A stretch of 64,000 nt of DNA. Origin: JADJDM01 sp044352985. GTDB taxonomy: Bacteria > Bacteroidota > Bacteroidia > B-17B0 > Aurantibacillaceae. A model generated the notes under the pieces. That model worked only from the letters and a program-made list of their open reading frames with translations. It was not told the DNA's origin and did no database searches. The position numbers were made by a program, and so were the translations under genes. Location: the NCBI GenBank assembly GCA_044352985.1, contig JBILCU010000002.1:186001-250000 (forward strand), given 5' to 3'. Below are positions 8,373 to 18,154 of the stretch, piece after piece (positions within the stretch are counted from its first letter, which is position 1; the number at the start of each line of letters is the position of its first letter).

Positions 8373-9698
8373 TTAATTCAGTTTTTCTCCCTCCCATTTA
8401 GCAACTACAGATGAAGCAACAGCATTTCCAATTACATTGGTTGCAGATCTTCCCATGTCTAATAACTGATCAACAGCTAATAGCAGCAATAATCCTTCAA
8501 CAGGAATTTTAAACATGGCGAGCGTACCTGCTATCACCACGAAAGATGCTCTTGGTACACCGGCAACACCTTTGCTGGTTAATAATAAAATTAACATCAT
8601 TTTAATTTGATCTGCCGTTGAAATATCAATGCCATATGCCTGAGCAATAAACATAGTAGCAAACGTCATGTACATGATTGAACCATCGAGATTAAACGAA
8701 TAACCCAATGGCAAAACAAAACTAACCACCTTGTTTGATACACCAAATTTTTCTAAAGCTTCTATTGTTTTAGGCATAGCAGCTTCCGAACTTGCTGTAC
8801 TAAATGCCAAAAGAGTTGGCTCTTTAATTAAACCTAATAGTTTAAAAAAGTTGATTTTTAAAAACGTACAAATGATTAATAATACAACAAATACAAAAAA
8901 CAATAAACCACCAAAAAAACAAGCGATTAAATACACATATCCGGATAAAACATCCAGACCTTGTTGTATAACAACGGCTGTTATAGCTCCAAAAATACCA
9001 ATTGGCGCAAAGCTCATTACGTAATTAGTAACCTTAAACATGACATGTGAAATTGAATCAAGCAAGCTAATTAAAGCGTCTCCCTTTTTACCAATTGCAG
9101 CGGTAGCTATACCAAAAAACAAAGCGAAAACAACAATTGGCAATATTTCGTTATTTGCCATTGCCTCTACAATACTTTGAGGTATAACGTGATTTACGAA
9201 ATTTTTTGCCGTTTGTGTTCCTGTTTTAATGCCTATCTCACTACCTGTTTCGGGTAATTCCAATTGCATTGTTTTTCCGGGTTCAAAAATATTTACAATT
9301 ACCAATCCTAAACTTAGGGCAATTAAAGTGGCGCTAGTAAAATAAATTAACGTTTTTGCACCAATCCGACCAACTACTTTAAAATCTCCGACTTTAGCTA
9401 CACCAACAACTAGCACTGCAAAAACTAGAGGTGCGATAATCATTTTGATTAACCGTAAAAAAATATCACTGAGCAAAGAAAAATTACCGGCAGTTTCTTT
9501 TTTGGAGAGGCGTTCATTTTTGTTATAGAAATAAGTAGTAATTTTCTCTTGCTGTTTATTGCCATTACATGATTTTAAGGAGTTTTCTTTGGCTTCTACA
9601 AATGCTTTCGTTTTTTGGTGATTTACAATTGCTCCGAAAATTATGCCCAATAACATGGCAAAAACAATCCAAATAATCAGTTTATTTTTAGCTAGCAT
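8373..9698 (-). CDS. Dicarboxylate/amino acid:cation symporter (DAACS family)
   Basis: A 441-residue inner-membrane protein with about eight hydrophobic segments and the family's re-entrant signature. Features include the serine-rich loop AFSTASSEAAMPKT, the NLDGSIMYMTFA motif and the C-terminal VDQLLDMGRSATNVIGNAVA, whose D and N residues bind substrate and cation in GltP/GltPh homologues. A charged loop of about 40 residues sits between the first two helices (after GAIVNHQKTK). It imports glutamate, aspartate or C4-dicarboxylates with Na+ or H+. The substrate is not decided by the sequence. It appears to be monocistronic. Confidence 0.92.
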   Translation of the reverse strand: MLAKNKLIIWIVFAMLLGIIFGAIVNHQKTKAFVEAKENSLKSCNGNKQQEKITTYFYNKNERLSKKETAGNFSLLSDIFLRLIKMIIAPLVFAVLVVGVAKVGDFKVVGRIGAKTLIYFTSATLIALSLGLVIVNIFEPGKTMQLELPETGSEIGIKTGTQTAKNFVNHVIPQSIVEAMANNEILPIVVFALFFGIATAAIGKKGDALISLLDSISHVMFKVTNYVMSFAPIGIFGAITAVVIQQGLDVLSGYVYLIACFFGGLLFFVFVVLLIICTFLKINFFKLLGLIKEPTLLAFSTASSEAAMPKTIEALEKFGVSNKVVSFVLPLGYSFNLDGSIMYMTFATMFIAQAYGIDISTADQIKMMLILLLTSKGVAGVPRASFVVIAGTLAMFKIPVEGLLLLLAVDQLLDMGRSATNVIGNAVASSVVAKWEGEKLN

Positions 9699-9877
9699 CT
9701 TTAAAAGTATTTAATTAATCAAACAATAAGGATGGCAAATATAGTTAATCTCTTTTATGGATATGCTTAACCAAGTTATCAAACAAAAAATCAATTTTAT
9801 CTAAGTTTTAATTCCTTGAGAAATTTTTAATAAATCCATAATACATTAATAATCTAAATTATCTACATTTGAGCTTT

Positions 9878-10861
9878 ATGAGAAAAATAATCGTACTACT
9901 ATTTATTATTAATCAACTACAATTAAAGGCACAAGAAGAAATGCCAAAAGTTGATTTACAAAAACAAGTTGAAGATTTAACAAAACAAAAATCAGATACT
10001 TTAACTCCTTGGAAAAAAGGAGGCGTAATTACTGTTTCGGGCCAGCAGGTTTCCTTAACCAATTGGTCGGCTGGTGGACAAAGTGCTATATCTGCTAACA
10101 CTTTGATTAATTTATTTGCTACTTATATAAAAGATAAAAATTCTTGGGTAAGCCAATTAGATATTGCATATGGTGTGATTAAACAAGGCGACAATAAAAC
10201 CTGGTGGAAAAATGATGACCGAATTCAATTAACATCAAAGTATGGAAGAAAAGGATATAAAAACATGTTTTATACCGCATTACTTGATTTCCGCTCACAA
10301 TTAGCAGAAGGTTATAATTATCCAAATGATTCAGTTAAAATTTCAAACTTTTTAGCACCTGCGTATGTTATTGCTGCCATTGGTGCTGATATAAAACCTA
10401 ATGCTAATTTCTCATTATTAGTTGCTCCAATTACAGCAAGAGCAACTATTGTAAATGATCAAACTTTAGCAGACGCAGGTGCATTTGGTGTTAAAAAAGC
10501 AGAATATGGAACTGATGCTGCAGGAAAAGTTATTGTTACAAAAAAGGGCTTAAAACATCGCGAAGAATTTGGGGGTTATCTAAAAATGCAATTTCAACAA
10601 AAAGTAATGGATAATGTTAATTTCCAAACCATGTTGGAATTGTTTTCTAACTACCTTGTAAACCCAGGAAATATAGATGTAAACTGGACCACCTTAACAT
10701 CCATGAAAGTAAATAAATACATCAGTGCAACATTTTCAACCCAGCTGATTTATGATGACGACATTGATATCTTAAGAAATACAGGTAGTAAAAAAGGATC
10801 CTTTGGTCCGGATTTACAATTTAAACAAGTAATGGCTATCGGGATGAGTTATAAATTTTAA
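9878..10861 (+). CDS. DUF3078 family outer-membrane-associated protein
   Basis: A 327-residue exported protein with a signal peptide ending at LQLKAQ. It then has the family's WKKGGVITVSGQQVSLTNWSAGG segment (split here by position only) and repeated beta strands consistent with a barrel-like fold, ending in an aromatic residue (MSYKF) as outer-membrane proteins often do. I start it at the ATG at 9878, not the TTG at 9869, because the signal peptide begins there. A TACATTTG box at 9864-9871 matches the Bacteroidota -7 consensus but lies very close to the ATG. Function is unknown. Confidence 0.83.
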   Translation: MRKIIVLLFIINQLQLKAQEEMPKVDLQKQVEDLTKQKSDTLTPWKKGGVITVSGQQVSLTNWSAGGQSAISANTLINLFATYIKDKNSWVSQLDIAYGVIKQGDNKTWWKNDDRIQLTSKYGRKGYKNMFYTALLDFRSQLAEGYNYPNDSVKISNFLAPAYVIAAIGADIKPNANFSLLVAPITARATIVNDQTLADAGAFGVKKAEYGTDAAGKVIVTKKGLKHREEFGGYLKMQFQQKVMDNVNFQTMLELFSNYLVNPGNIDVNWTTLTSMKVNKYISATFSTQLIYDDDIDILRNTGSKKGSFGPDLQFKQVMAIGMSYKF

Positions 10862-10870
10862 ACTTGTAAA

Positions 10871-12187
10871 ATGAGGATCAAACCTCAACATAATTTTTAT
10901 TATTTCCGAGCTACACTTCTACTTGCATTTATTTTTATAGTTTTTTCATCATGTAAAAAAGAGGAAAAAGATACCATTTTACCAAATGCTCAATTTATTT
11001 CTCCTTCTTCCAATTCACTATTTTCTGTTTACGACACATTTAATATAACACTTGAAGTAAGCGATGAAACTCAATTAAAAAAACTTGAAGTTTATTTTAA
11101 AGATGAATTTGACCATTCTGTCCTTGAATCATATTCCTGGCAATTAAGTGGGAAAAATCAAAAAATAGAAATTGAAGTAGTCATAAATGATTACAAATTA
11201 GAAAGTGGCAATTATACTATTTATGCTGATGTTTATGATGAAGTAAATAGAAAAACCATTGCACTACCTATTTACATTAATGGGGCTCCAAATTATCTAA
11301 AAACAATTTATGGGCAATTCTATCACAACTCAACACATACGATTAAACAATTCGACAGCAGTTTCAACTTTATTTCTAATATATATGAATCGACTGCTTT
11401 ATTTTCTTTTGAATCCAATTCCTATCATCAACATTATTACATCTGCACTTCAAGCCTTTTAAAATGCTTTGACATTAGTAATCAGCAATTACTTTGGCAA
11501 ATTCAAATTAACGGAATTAATAATAGTAGCTGCGTAAATGACAACAATAGCATTTTTGTTTCTTTAATTAATGGTAATTGTGCAGAGTACTCTCATCAGG
11601 GAAGTTTGAGAAGATCTTACCTCTGTAATGAAATCAATTACAAGGTGAATTACTTACTGGAATGTGGCAATTATTTGATCGTTAATCTAAAGCATGCAAC
11701 TTTAGCCAATAATTACAAAACTATTATTTTCGAAAAAGGAACTTCTATCATAAAACAGGTATTGAATGATAACTTTATTTATAAAAAAGCTTTTTTTAAA
11801 TCTGAGTATGAAATTTATTTTCTTTTAGAAATAGTTAATTTAGGTAGTCAACTTGTAAAATGGAATTCGTTAACCAATACATTTACAACCGTATTCTCAT
11901 CAACGACAACGATAAAAGATGCTGCACAAATTGACAACGATAATCTGTTTTTTAGTTGCTCAGATGGAAGCTTAAAACAAATTAATTTAATAAGCCTAAA
12001 TGTAATTCAACTATCAAGCGGAAAATTATATGATCAAATTTATTATTCAGATTTAAACCAGAAACTATATGCGCATTATCAAACCGGAATGGATATTTTA
12101 TTAAAACAAAATTTTAATTTGACAAATCAACAAGCAATCTCCATAACTGATTCATTGGTGAAATTAAAAATACTCAACTTAAAATAA
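10871..12187 (+). CDS. Lipoprotein with an Ig-like domain and a probable beta-propeller
   Basis: A 438-residue protein. The signal peptide and lipobox (FSSC, Cys at about 28) are followed by the KKEEKD linker usual in Bacteroidota surface lipoproteins. Residues about 40-130 look like an Ig-like/Big-type sandwich (PNAQFISPSSNSLFSVYDTF, ending ALPIYING). The remainder has repeated short strand patterns such as QQLLWQIQIN and DNDNLFFSCSDGSLKQI, like PQQ/WD-type propeller blades. It starts 10 bp after the DUF3078 gene, so the two are probably co-transcribed. Role unknown; surface binding is likely. Confidence 0.7.
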   Translation: MRIKPQHNFYYFRATLLLAFIFIVFSSCKKEEKDTILPNAQFISPSSNSLFSVYDTFNITLEVSDETQLKKLEVYFKDEFDHSVLESYSWQLSGKNQKIEIEVVINDYKLESGNYTIYADVYDEVNRKTIALPIYINGAPNYLKTIYGQFYHNSTHTIKQFDSSFNFISNIYESTALFSFESNSYHQHYYICTSSLLKCFDISNQQLLWQIQINGINNSSCVNDNNSIFVSLINGNCAEYSHQGSLRRSYLCNEINYKVNYLLECGNYLIVNLKHATLANNYKTIIFEKGTSIIKQVLNDNFIYKKAFFKSEYEIYFLLEIVNLGSQLVKWNSLTNTFTTVFSSTTTIKDAAQIDNDNLFFSCSDGSLKQINLISLNVIQLSSGKLYDQIYYSDLNQKLYAHYQTGMDILLKQNFNLTNQQAISITDSLVKLKILNLK

Positions 12188-12216
12188 TTTTATTGAGTTT
12201 ATTTGAAATCATAAAT

Positions 12217-14175
12217 TTAAATCCCAAATACTTTTCTCCAAATCAAAAAAGTCAATGCTTTAAAAACAATCGTTTTTTCAGTAGGAGATTGAAGTAGCGA
12301 ATCAAGTTCGTTAAGTAAAATACTTTTATTGATGTATCTACCATCTGATTCGGAAATAATTTGTTTTACCAAATTGATATTACCATACAACCATTTGTTA
12401 TTAGGAGTTACATAACCCATTTTATCATTTCGGTTATAAATGCTTGAAGGCAAAATATCTTTAGTTGCCTCACGCAGTATTTTTTTGGTAATGTTTCCAT
12501 GCATTTTGTAACTGCCAGGAATTGAAAATGTATTTTCAATTAAATTGATATCATCAGCAAATGGTGTCCTAGACTCTACCGAATGCCACATCGAACATCG
12601 GTCTTCGCATTTTAAATACAATTTTAAACGTGAATTGATAAACTCTTTCTCAAGCGCTTTATTTAAAATACTTTCAGCTGTTCTGTTATTTTTATGCGAA
12701 CCATTAACTAATTCTGCTGAAAGAAATCGTTTGTTGGAATTTTTTTGATGATAGATTTTCCCCAAAACAGATGGTTTGTATTGTTTTGCATTTTCTTTTA
12801 TCCAAAATAAAAGTTGATTACTTATTCCACCGGAATATTTAAATGAATTTATTACACTCAATAAGCCTTTGTTTGATTTAAGTTCATTCCAGTAATTTGC
12901 AAAGTAAGGCAAGTAACCGGCAAACAATTCATCACCACCTTGCCCGTCCAATATCACTTTAATATTGTGTTGTCGACACAACTCCATCACTTTAAACTGG
13001 GCATAGGTACTGCTGCTCCACAATGGAATATCCTGACTATACACCAGATTGTTTAACTCTTTAAATAATCCGGTCGAATCCGGGGAGCAAGTATGCCAAA
13101 CACTATTGGTTGTATCTGCAATTTGTTTTGCCCAATTACTTTCATCAATATTTTTTTCATTTGGAAAAGTAGCAGTAAACAAATGAAATGGATTTTTTCC
13201 TTTTAATAATTCATTCATTTTTACACTGATTGCACTGCTGTCAATTCCTCCACTTAAACATGCACCTACATCAACATCAGCCCGTAAACGCAATTTAACT
13301 GCTTCTGTAAAAAGTGATTTAGTTTTTTCTACATGTTGGTCAAACGAATTTGAATTAAAATCTTCGTATAAATTATTAACTGATAAAGAATAATATTTTT
13401 CGATGTTAAGTTCACGCGATTTTAAATTTAAAAGCAAGTGATGCGAAGGAAACAATTCGATGATATATTTAAAAAATCCTTCTTCTTCATATTCCTGTTC
13501 GTGGTATTCAAAAAAATCAACAATTGCCTTATCATTGATTTCCTTTTTGTAAAAATCTTGCGTGACAATTGCTTTTTGTTCGGATGAAAAACAAAAAATC
13601 CCATCTTTAAAATAATAATAAAATGGCTTCACACCAAAGCGATCGCGCGATGCAAAAAGTTGCTGAGATATTCTATCGTAAATAACAAAAGCCCACATTC
13701 CATTAAATCGACCAACACAGTCTTTTCCCCATTTTTTGAAAGCATGCAAAACAACTTCAGTATCCGATTGCGTTTGAAATAAAACACCTGCATCTTCGAG
13801 TTCTTTTCGTAACTCAATGTAATTATAAATTTCACCATTAAAGGTTATCCAATAGCGTTCAGTAGAATCACACATGGGCTGATGTGCCAAAGGGCTTAAA
13901 TCAATAATGGATAACCTTCTATGTGCTAAAGCCACATGAAAAGATTCATCGTTTAACTCATTGATATTATTTTTGGGCGAGTAGTATAATGACGTTTCAA
14001 AAGCTTTTTTTTGTGTATCATCTGAACCGGCAGTTAAATAATGTGTTTCATTCATTAACACAAACCCTTCATCGTCTGGCCCACGGTGTCGAATACTTTG
14101 GCTCATATTAAAAACAGCATTTTTAATGGAAAAATTTTTCCTATTTAAAAAAACTATTCCTGAAATACCGCACAT
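12217..14175 (-). CDS. asnB: Asparagine synthase (glutamine-hydrolysing) family protein
   Basis: A 652-residue protein starting MCGISGI, so Cys2 is the class-II glutaminase nucleophile after Met removal. The N-terminal Ntn glutaminase domain (RHRGPDDEG, ALAHRRLSIIDLS, NGEIYNY) is followed by the synthetase domain with PP-loop CLSGGIDSSA. It makes an amide from glutamine and ATP. Its position as the last gene of a cluster with a flippase, a GT9 transferase and a FkbM methyltransferase suggests amidation of a surface polysaccharide sugar rather than bulk asparagine synthesis. Its first base overlaps the flippase stop codon. Confidence 0.9.
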   Translation of the reverse strand: MCGISGIVFLNRKNFSIKNAVFNMSQSIRHRGPDDEGFVLMNETHYLTAGSDDTQKKAFETSLYYSPKNNINELNDESFHVALAHRRLSIIDLSPLAHQPMCDSTERYWITFNGEIYNYIELRKELEDAGVLFQTQSDTEVVLHAFKKWGKDCVGRFNGMWAFVIYDRISQQLFASRDRFGVKPFYYYFKDGIFCFSSEQKAIVTQDFYKKEINDKAIVDFFEYHEQEYEEEGFFKYIIELFPSHHLLLNLKSRELNIEKYYSLSVNNLYEDFNSNSFDQHVEKTKSLFTEAVKLRLRADVDVGACLSGGIDSSAISVKMNELLKGKNPFHLFTATFPNEKNIDESNWAKQIADTTNSVWHTCSPDSTGLFKELNNLVYSQDIPLWSSSTYAQFKVMELCRQHNIKVILDGQGGDELFAGYLPYFANYWNELKSNKGLLSVINSFKYSGGISNQLLFWIKENAKQYKPSVLGKIYHQKNSNKRFLSAELVNGSHKNNRTAESILNKALEKEFINSRLKLYLKCEDRCSMWHSVESRTPFADDINLIENTFSIPGSYKMHGNITKKILREATKDILPSSIYNRNDKMGYVTPNNKWLYGNINLVKQIISESDGRYINKSILLNELDSLLQSPTEKTIVFKALTFLIWRKVFGI

Positions 14176-15434
14176 TAAAAATTATCTGTTTTTGTAAATA
14201 CGTTTTTAAAGTCGAAAAATTGTTCTTTCAACGAGCAATTTGTTTTAGCCCTGAAATTTAAAATTAAATAAATAGATGACGTAAAGTAAGACAATACCAT
14301 GCTATAAGCAGCGCCATATAATCCATAATATGGAATTAAAATGAAACCGGATAAAACAGAAACAATTAACGCTGTTAATGAAGCATACGTACTCACTTTC
14401 ATTAAACCTGTACCTGCAAAATAATGGGAATATATTCCAGTGAAACCCATGATGATGATACCTGGGCTTAAAATTTTAATGACTTCCTGCATTTCAGTAA
14501 AATCCTTCCCGAAAAAATATATGAATAATGAATTAGGGAGCAATATAATAATTAGCATAAATAAAACAGTAAGCAATAATGATATTTTAGATAACTGTAT
14601 TGAGAACAAACTGTTTTGTTTATCAGAAGCGTCATTATTTGAAATAGCAGCATATTGAACCATGGAAATCCCATTCATTATCACCCAGGAAGATTCAGCA
14701 ATAGAAGAACCAGTAGAAAATACCCCAAGCATAAACTTGCCTTTTTCAGGATAAAATACATCTATAAAATAGTAAGAAATACGATAGTTAAGTAATTGAA
14801 TTAAATTTCCTGCCTGCACAATAAAACCATAAGATAAAATATCTTTAATGGTTTTTAAAATGGGAGCTTTAACAATTGGGAAAAGCTGATTAAACAATGC
14901 AAAAAAACTCAAAATAAAATTTACACTAAAACCTATAAATAAAGAAGCAAAATAGACGATTGATGAATTTAGATGAAGAACGAAAATAAAGAAACAAAGC
15001 GACAAAAAAATCGTGACTGTTTGAACAACAGTAAATAAATTGGTGAATTTTATTTTATTTAAACCATTTAAAAACACATTGGAAATACTACTTAAATTAA
15101 GAGTTAAAGACAATGAGATGAACCACATTAATTGCTGTAAAGAATACTGATGGTAAAAATTTAACACTAAAGGAAGTATAACGGCACTAAAAACTGCGAC
15201 AATAAATGCTGGCAAAACTATTTTTTTAGCGCCTATTTTTGGGATTAAATAAACCAGTGCACTTCCACCAATTAAATCATTAAACATCAACACTAAGGTG
15301 ATGTTGAGATACATTAAACTAATTTCTCCTCTGCCTACTGCGCCGGTATACTTAGCAGTAAGCATTACAATAATGAAATTCAAAACGGAAACAATTCCTT
15401 TTGAGAAAATAGTTTGTATTATTTTCTTAATCAT
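14175..15434 (-). CDS. Polysaccharide/lipid-linked oligosaccharide flippase (Wzx-like)
   Basis: A 419-residue membrane protein with about 12 hydrophobic segments and few charged loops. The N-terminal KIIQTIFSKGIVSVLNFIIV and the GRGEISLMYL segment after the first helix are typical of MOP-superfamily flippases. It would move lipid-linked sugar repeat units across the inner membrane. The neighbours (GT9 upstream with an 8-bp overlap, asnB downstream with a 1-bp overlap) place it in a surface glycan operon. Confidence 0.85.
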   Translation of the reverse strand: MIKKIIQTIFSKGIVSVLNFIIVMLTAKYTGAVGRGEISLMYLNITLVLMFNDLIGGSALVYLIPKIGAKKIVLPAFIVAVFSAVILPLVLNFYHQYSLQQLMWFISLSLTLNLSSISNVFLNGLNKIKFTNLFTVVQTVTIFLSLCFFIFVLHLNSSIVYFASLFIGFSVNFILSFFALFNQLFPIVKAPILKTIKDILSYGFIVQAGNLIQLLNYRISYYFIDVFYPEKGKFMLGVFSTGSSIAESSWVIMNGISMVQYAAISNNDASDKQNSLFSIQLSKISLLLTVLFMLIIILLPNSLFIYFFGKDFTEMQEVIKILSPGIIIMGFTGIYSHYFAGTGLMKVSTYASLTALIVSVLSGFILIPYYGLYGAAYSMVLSYFTSSIYLILNFRAKTNCSLKEQFFDFKNVFTKTDNF

Positions 15435-16461
15435 TAATTAAATGCTGTTTCAAAAATACATTTAGTTTTTGATAAACTAAATCTACATTTAACTCTTTTA
15501 AGCACTTAAAATCAGGACAGTCATCTGCGTTTTTTACCCTACTAGCATTTGGATTAATCCATACACTACAAGGCCTGCAATTAATTTGATCATTAAAAAT
15601 AAGTTGATGCTTTGTTGAATTAAATGCTGAATAAGAATATAAGCTTTCATTGGAAGCACCCCAAATGGTAAATGTTGGTTTAGTTAATGCTGCAGCAAGA
15701 TGCATTAATCCGCTATCAGAGCCAATAAAACAATTTGTATGATTTATAATTGAAGGAAGTTCTGTTAAACTTGTTTTTCCGGCAAGCTGAATCGTATTTT
15801 CACATTTAATCTTTTTATTTAAACCAACTTCATGCTTATCTCCTAACAATAAAATTTGCAATTCAGGAAAATCAACATGAATACGATTGATTAATTGTAT
15901 CCATTTATCAGTGTCCCAAATTTTATATGGAGTTTTATTGTTACCTGCCCCACATTGTATGGCAATTGTCTGTTTTATAGGTTTTACTTTTAATTTATTT
16001 ATTAAATCTATTTTAAAATCACTTTCATTTAAACTATGTGACGAATTAATTAAATTAAGATTTTGCTGCGCGTCATGTAAAGCTGATTGAGGCTGAATAA
16101 AATGCACATTATTCAATTTAATTTTTTGAAACACTACATCACGATTAGTAATAACTCGTAATGAAGTTTTTGATGCAACGGTTAAATTGGTTTTATTGGC
16201 AGCAAAATAATTAACTATAGAAAGATGAAATTTATTAAGAAAAAATTTTCCAACGAACCAAACCTTTTTAGGTTTACTTAAAATCACAATTTTATCATCC
16301 AGCAATTTAATATCATCGTATAATTCATGCACTTTAAAAACAGAAGTAAAAATACCGGTAACATGATAACCTTCTTTTTTCAATTGTTTAATTAATGGCG
16401 TAAGAAGTAAAGCATCGCCAATTCCTGCTGAAAAATAAACTGCTGCTTTTAAATGTTGCAT
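15427..16461 (-). CDS. Glycosyltransferase family 9 (heptosyltransferase-like)
   Basis: A 344-residue GT-B enzyme. The N-terminal strand-loop has the family's GIGDALLLTPLIKQLK. The C-terminal donor-binding region reads IGSDSGLMHLAAALTKPTFTIWGAS. A late Cys-rich patch (NCRPCSVWINP...CPDFKCL) resembles the 'C-x-x-C' tail found in many GT9 proteins. It is probably cytoplasmic and adds a heptose or similar residue to LPS or another glycan. It overlaps the flippase by 8 bp and follows the FkbM gene after 10 bp. Confidence 0.88.
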   Translation of the reverse strand: MQHLKAAVYFSAGIGDALLLTPLIKQLKKEGYHVTGIFTSVFKVHELYDDIKLLDDKIVILSKPKKVWFVGKFFLNKFHLSIVNYFAANKTNLTVASKTSLRVITNRDVVFQKIKLNNVHFIQPQSALHDAQQNLNLINSSHSLNESDFKIDLINKLKVKPIKQTIAIQCGAGNNKTPYKIWDTDKWIQLINRIHVDFPELQILLLGDKHEVGLNKKIKCENTIQLAGKTSLTELPSIINHTNCFIGSDSGLMHLAAALTKPTFTIWGASNESLYSYSAFNSTKHQLIFNDQINCRPCSVWINPNASRVKNADDCPDFKCLKELNVDLVYQKLNVFLKQHLIND

Positions 16462-16471
16462 AAGGAAAAAA

Positions 16472-17314
16472 TTAAAGTGGTTTTATGTTTTCCACTTTTA
16501 AATGGAAATAATGTCCTTCAGGAATAAAAACAAAATTATTAATGTATTTTTTTGTACCCCAATCTTTTTGTTCCTGGCTAGGTTCTTCAATTAGAGGAGC
16601 TAATTTTTGTTCAGTATGATTAAAAAAATAAGGTAAATATTTTCGTTTAATTGAATAAGCGGCACATACCTCATGTACAATTTGCATAATTGATTTATCT
16701 GCATGATGGCGTTTTTCAATCTCAATGATTAAAACAGGTTGATGAACCTTTATGGTTTCCTTTCCTCCTTCCAGCACATTTAATTCAAAACCTTCCACAT
16801 CAATTTTAATACAATCCAATCGTGGAACATTATTTAAATAACAATACCTATCAAGAGTTATTGTATTTACTTCGTAAAAATCAGCATGAGTTTCATTATG
16901 TTCTTTCTCATCAATTTTTAAAGAACCCAGCGAATCGTCTTCAATGTTATTAAGAAAAGGAACTTTTAGTTTTGCATCCCCATTTTGATTGCTTAATGCA
17001 AGTTGATGTATATGTGATTTTTTAAAAAGGTGCTTTAATTTAAAATACAAATTTGGGTTCGGCTCAAAAGCATAGATGTTTTCTTTTGGGAGAATTTTTT
17101 CTGCAGCAAAAATATATTCACCTTTGTTGGCCCCTACATCAAAAAAAATCCCTTTATCGTTATCTCTAAATAAATCTTCAACTATTAATATTTCGGGCTC
17201 AAAGTTAAATTGATGGAATGATTTCCAATTTAATTTTCCCTGATTGATAAAGTAACGATGTTTCACCCATTTTGAAAAACAAGTAAATGCAATTTTTTTG
17301 ATCAGGTTTTTCAT
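16472..17314 (-). CDS. FkbM-family SAM-dependent methyltransferase
   Basis: A 280-residue protein with the SAM-binding motif FFDVGANKGEYIFAAE and the family's LDCIKIDVEGFELNVLEGG segment. These enzymes usually O-methylate sugars or polyketides. It is the first gene of the four-gene glycan cluster, which reads leftward to asnB. A short N-terminal basic helix precedes the catalytic domain. The start at 17314 lies about 150 bp from a strong terminator and about 190 bp from the left end of the accessory island, so this cluster is the last chromosomal unit before the island. Confidence 0.87.
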   Translation of the reverse strand: MKNLIKKIAFTCFSKWVKHRYFINQGKLNWKSFHQFNFEPEILIVEDLFRDNDKGIFFDVGANKGEYIFAAEKILPKENIYAFEPNPNLYFKLKHLFKKSHIHQLALSNQNGDAKLKVPFLNNIEDDSLGSLKIDEKEHNETHADFYEVNTITLDRYCYLNNVPRLDCIKIDVEGFELNVLEGGKETIKVHQPVLIIEIEKRHHADKSIMQIVHEVCAAYSIKRKYLPYFFNHTEQKLAPLIEEPSQEQKDWGTKKYINNFVFIPEGHYFHLKVENIKPL

Positions 17315-17466
17315 TTCAGCTATTAACTCTGTTTTTAATGAAACACAAAGTTATTGTTTTAATAGTAAGTGGTATATTATTAACAATTAATGATATGAGT
17401 TTATCATTAAATCAACAATTAGTTAATGACTTGCGCTAGTTTCAGTATTTTAACTTTTGAAAAAAC

Positions 17467-17493
17467 AAAAAAGCCGCTAAAAGCGGCTTTTTT
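17467..17493. terminator. Bidirectional rho-independent terminator
   Basis: An A6-GCCGC-(TAAAA)-GCGGC-T6 hairpin, symmetrical so it works in both directions. It lies six bases from the tRNA-Pro-like fragment. Before the island inserted it may have been the terminator of the tRNA-Ser/tRNA-Pro transcript. The rest of the 17315-17709 gap holds only the att site, one arm-like GGACACCA sequence near 17585, and filler. Confidence 0.85.
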
Positions 17494-17498
17494 ACTAA

Positions 17499-17511
17499 GT
17501 CGGGGTGGCCA
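17499..17511. other. attL candidate: 13-bp copy of the tRNA-Pro 3' end
   Basis: GTCGGGGTGGCCA here is identical to 47242-47254, which is the 3' acceptor end of tRNA-Pro(TGG) read on the minus strand. Sequence to the right (ATATTGTGG...) departs at once from the tRNA. This is the pattern left when a tyrosine integrase inserts an element into a tRNA 3' end. Confidence 0.75.
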
Positions 17512-17709
17512 TATTGTGGACAACCCATAAGTATGTTGACTATCAAGACTTTTAGCAAAAATAATTTGCAAAGGCGGCCATAAAGGACACCATTATTTTG
17601 TTTTAAATCGAATGATTTTGAATCTGTACTCCAAAGAACATTTTGTTGTTACAAAGATAATATATGTATTTCATTACGCAACAATTTGAACCAAAATAAA
17701 TTGAAATAA

Positions 17710-17910
17710 TTAATCGTTCAAAAAATCTTTAATTACTGCTTCATCAATTCCCGTATAGGATGAGAATTCAGACACTGTGATAAATTGATGATCAGACTTT
17801 GAGAAATGGTTTTTTATCCGGGTTAAAAGTCTCCTGGAATATCGTTCACTTTTGCCAGTGATACGCATAATATCTTTTGGGTAAATACATACTCTTTTTA
17901 CCTCTTTCAT
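17710..17910 (-). CDS. Small helix-turn-helix-like protein
   Basis: A 66-residue basic protein (KDIMRITGKSERYSRRLLTRIKNHF, then VSEFSSYTGIDEAVIKDFL). It looks like a small DNA-binding protein with one HTH-type unit ('ITGKSERYSRRLL') and resembles short proteins carried by Bacteroidota mobile elements. It sits just inside attL, where excision directionality or regulatory factors are often found. Function inferred only. Confidence 0.6.
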   Translation of the reverse strand: MKEVKRVCIYPKDIMRITGKSERYSRRLLTRIKNHFSKSDHQFITVSEFSSYTGIDEAVIKDFLND

Positions 17911-18154
17911 ACATTATCCATGCTTTATCCATACCGTTGATATGGAGCAAAGGTACTTCTTCCTTTTTGGGTAGTAAACAGGCAAAACGGACAAAGACGA
18001 TGCAAAATGTATTGAACGGGCACGCTCTATTGCCAATAGGAATTAGCCTAAATACTTTTGTAGTGTCGAACAAAATTTATTCGCGATAAAGTGGCGTTTG
18101 ATGTGTTGCAACACAAATAATTCAATCAATTATTAATTTTTTATCCATCATAAA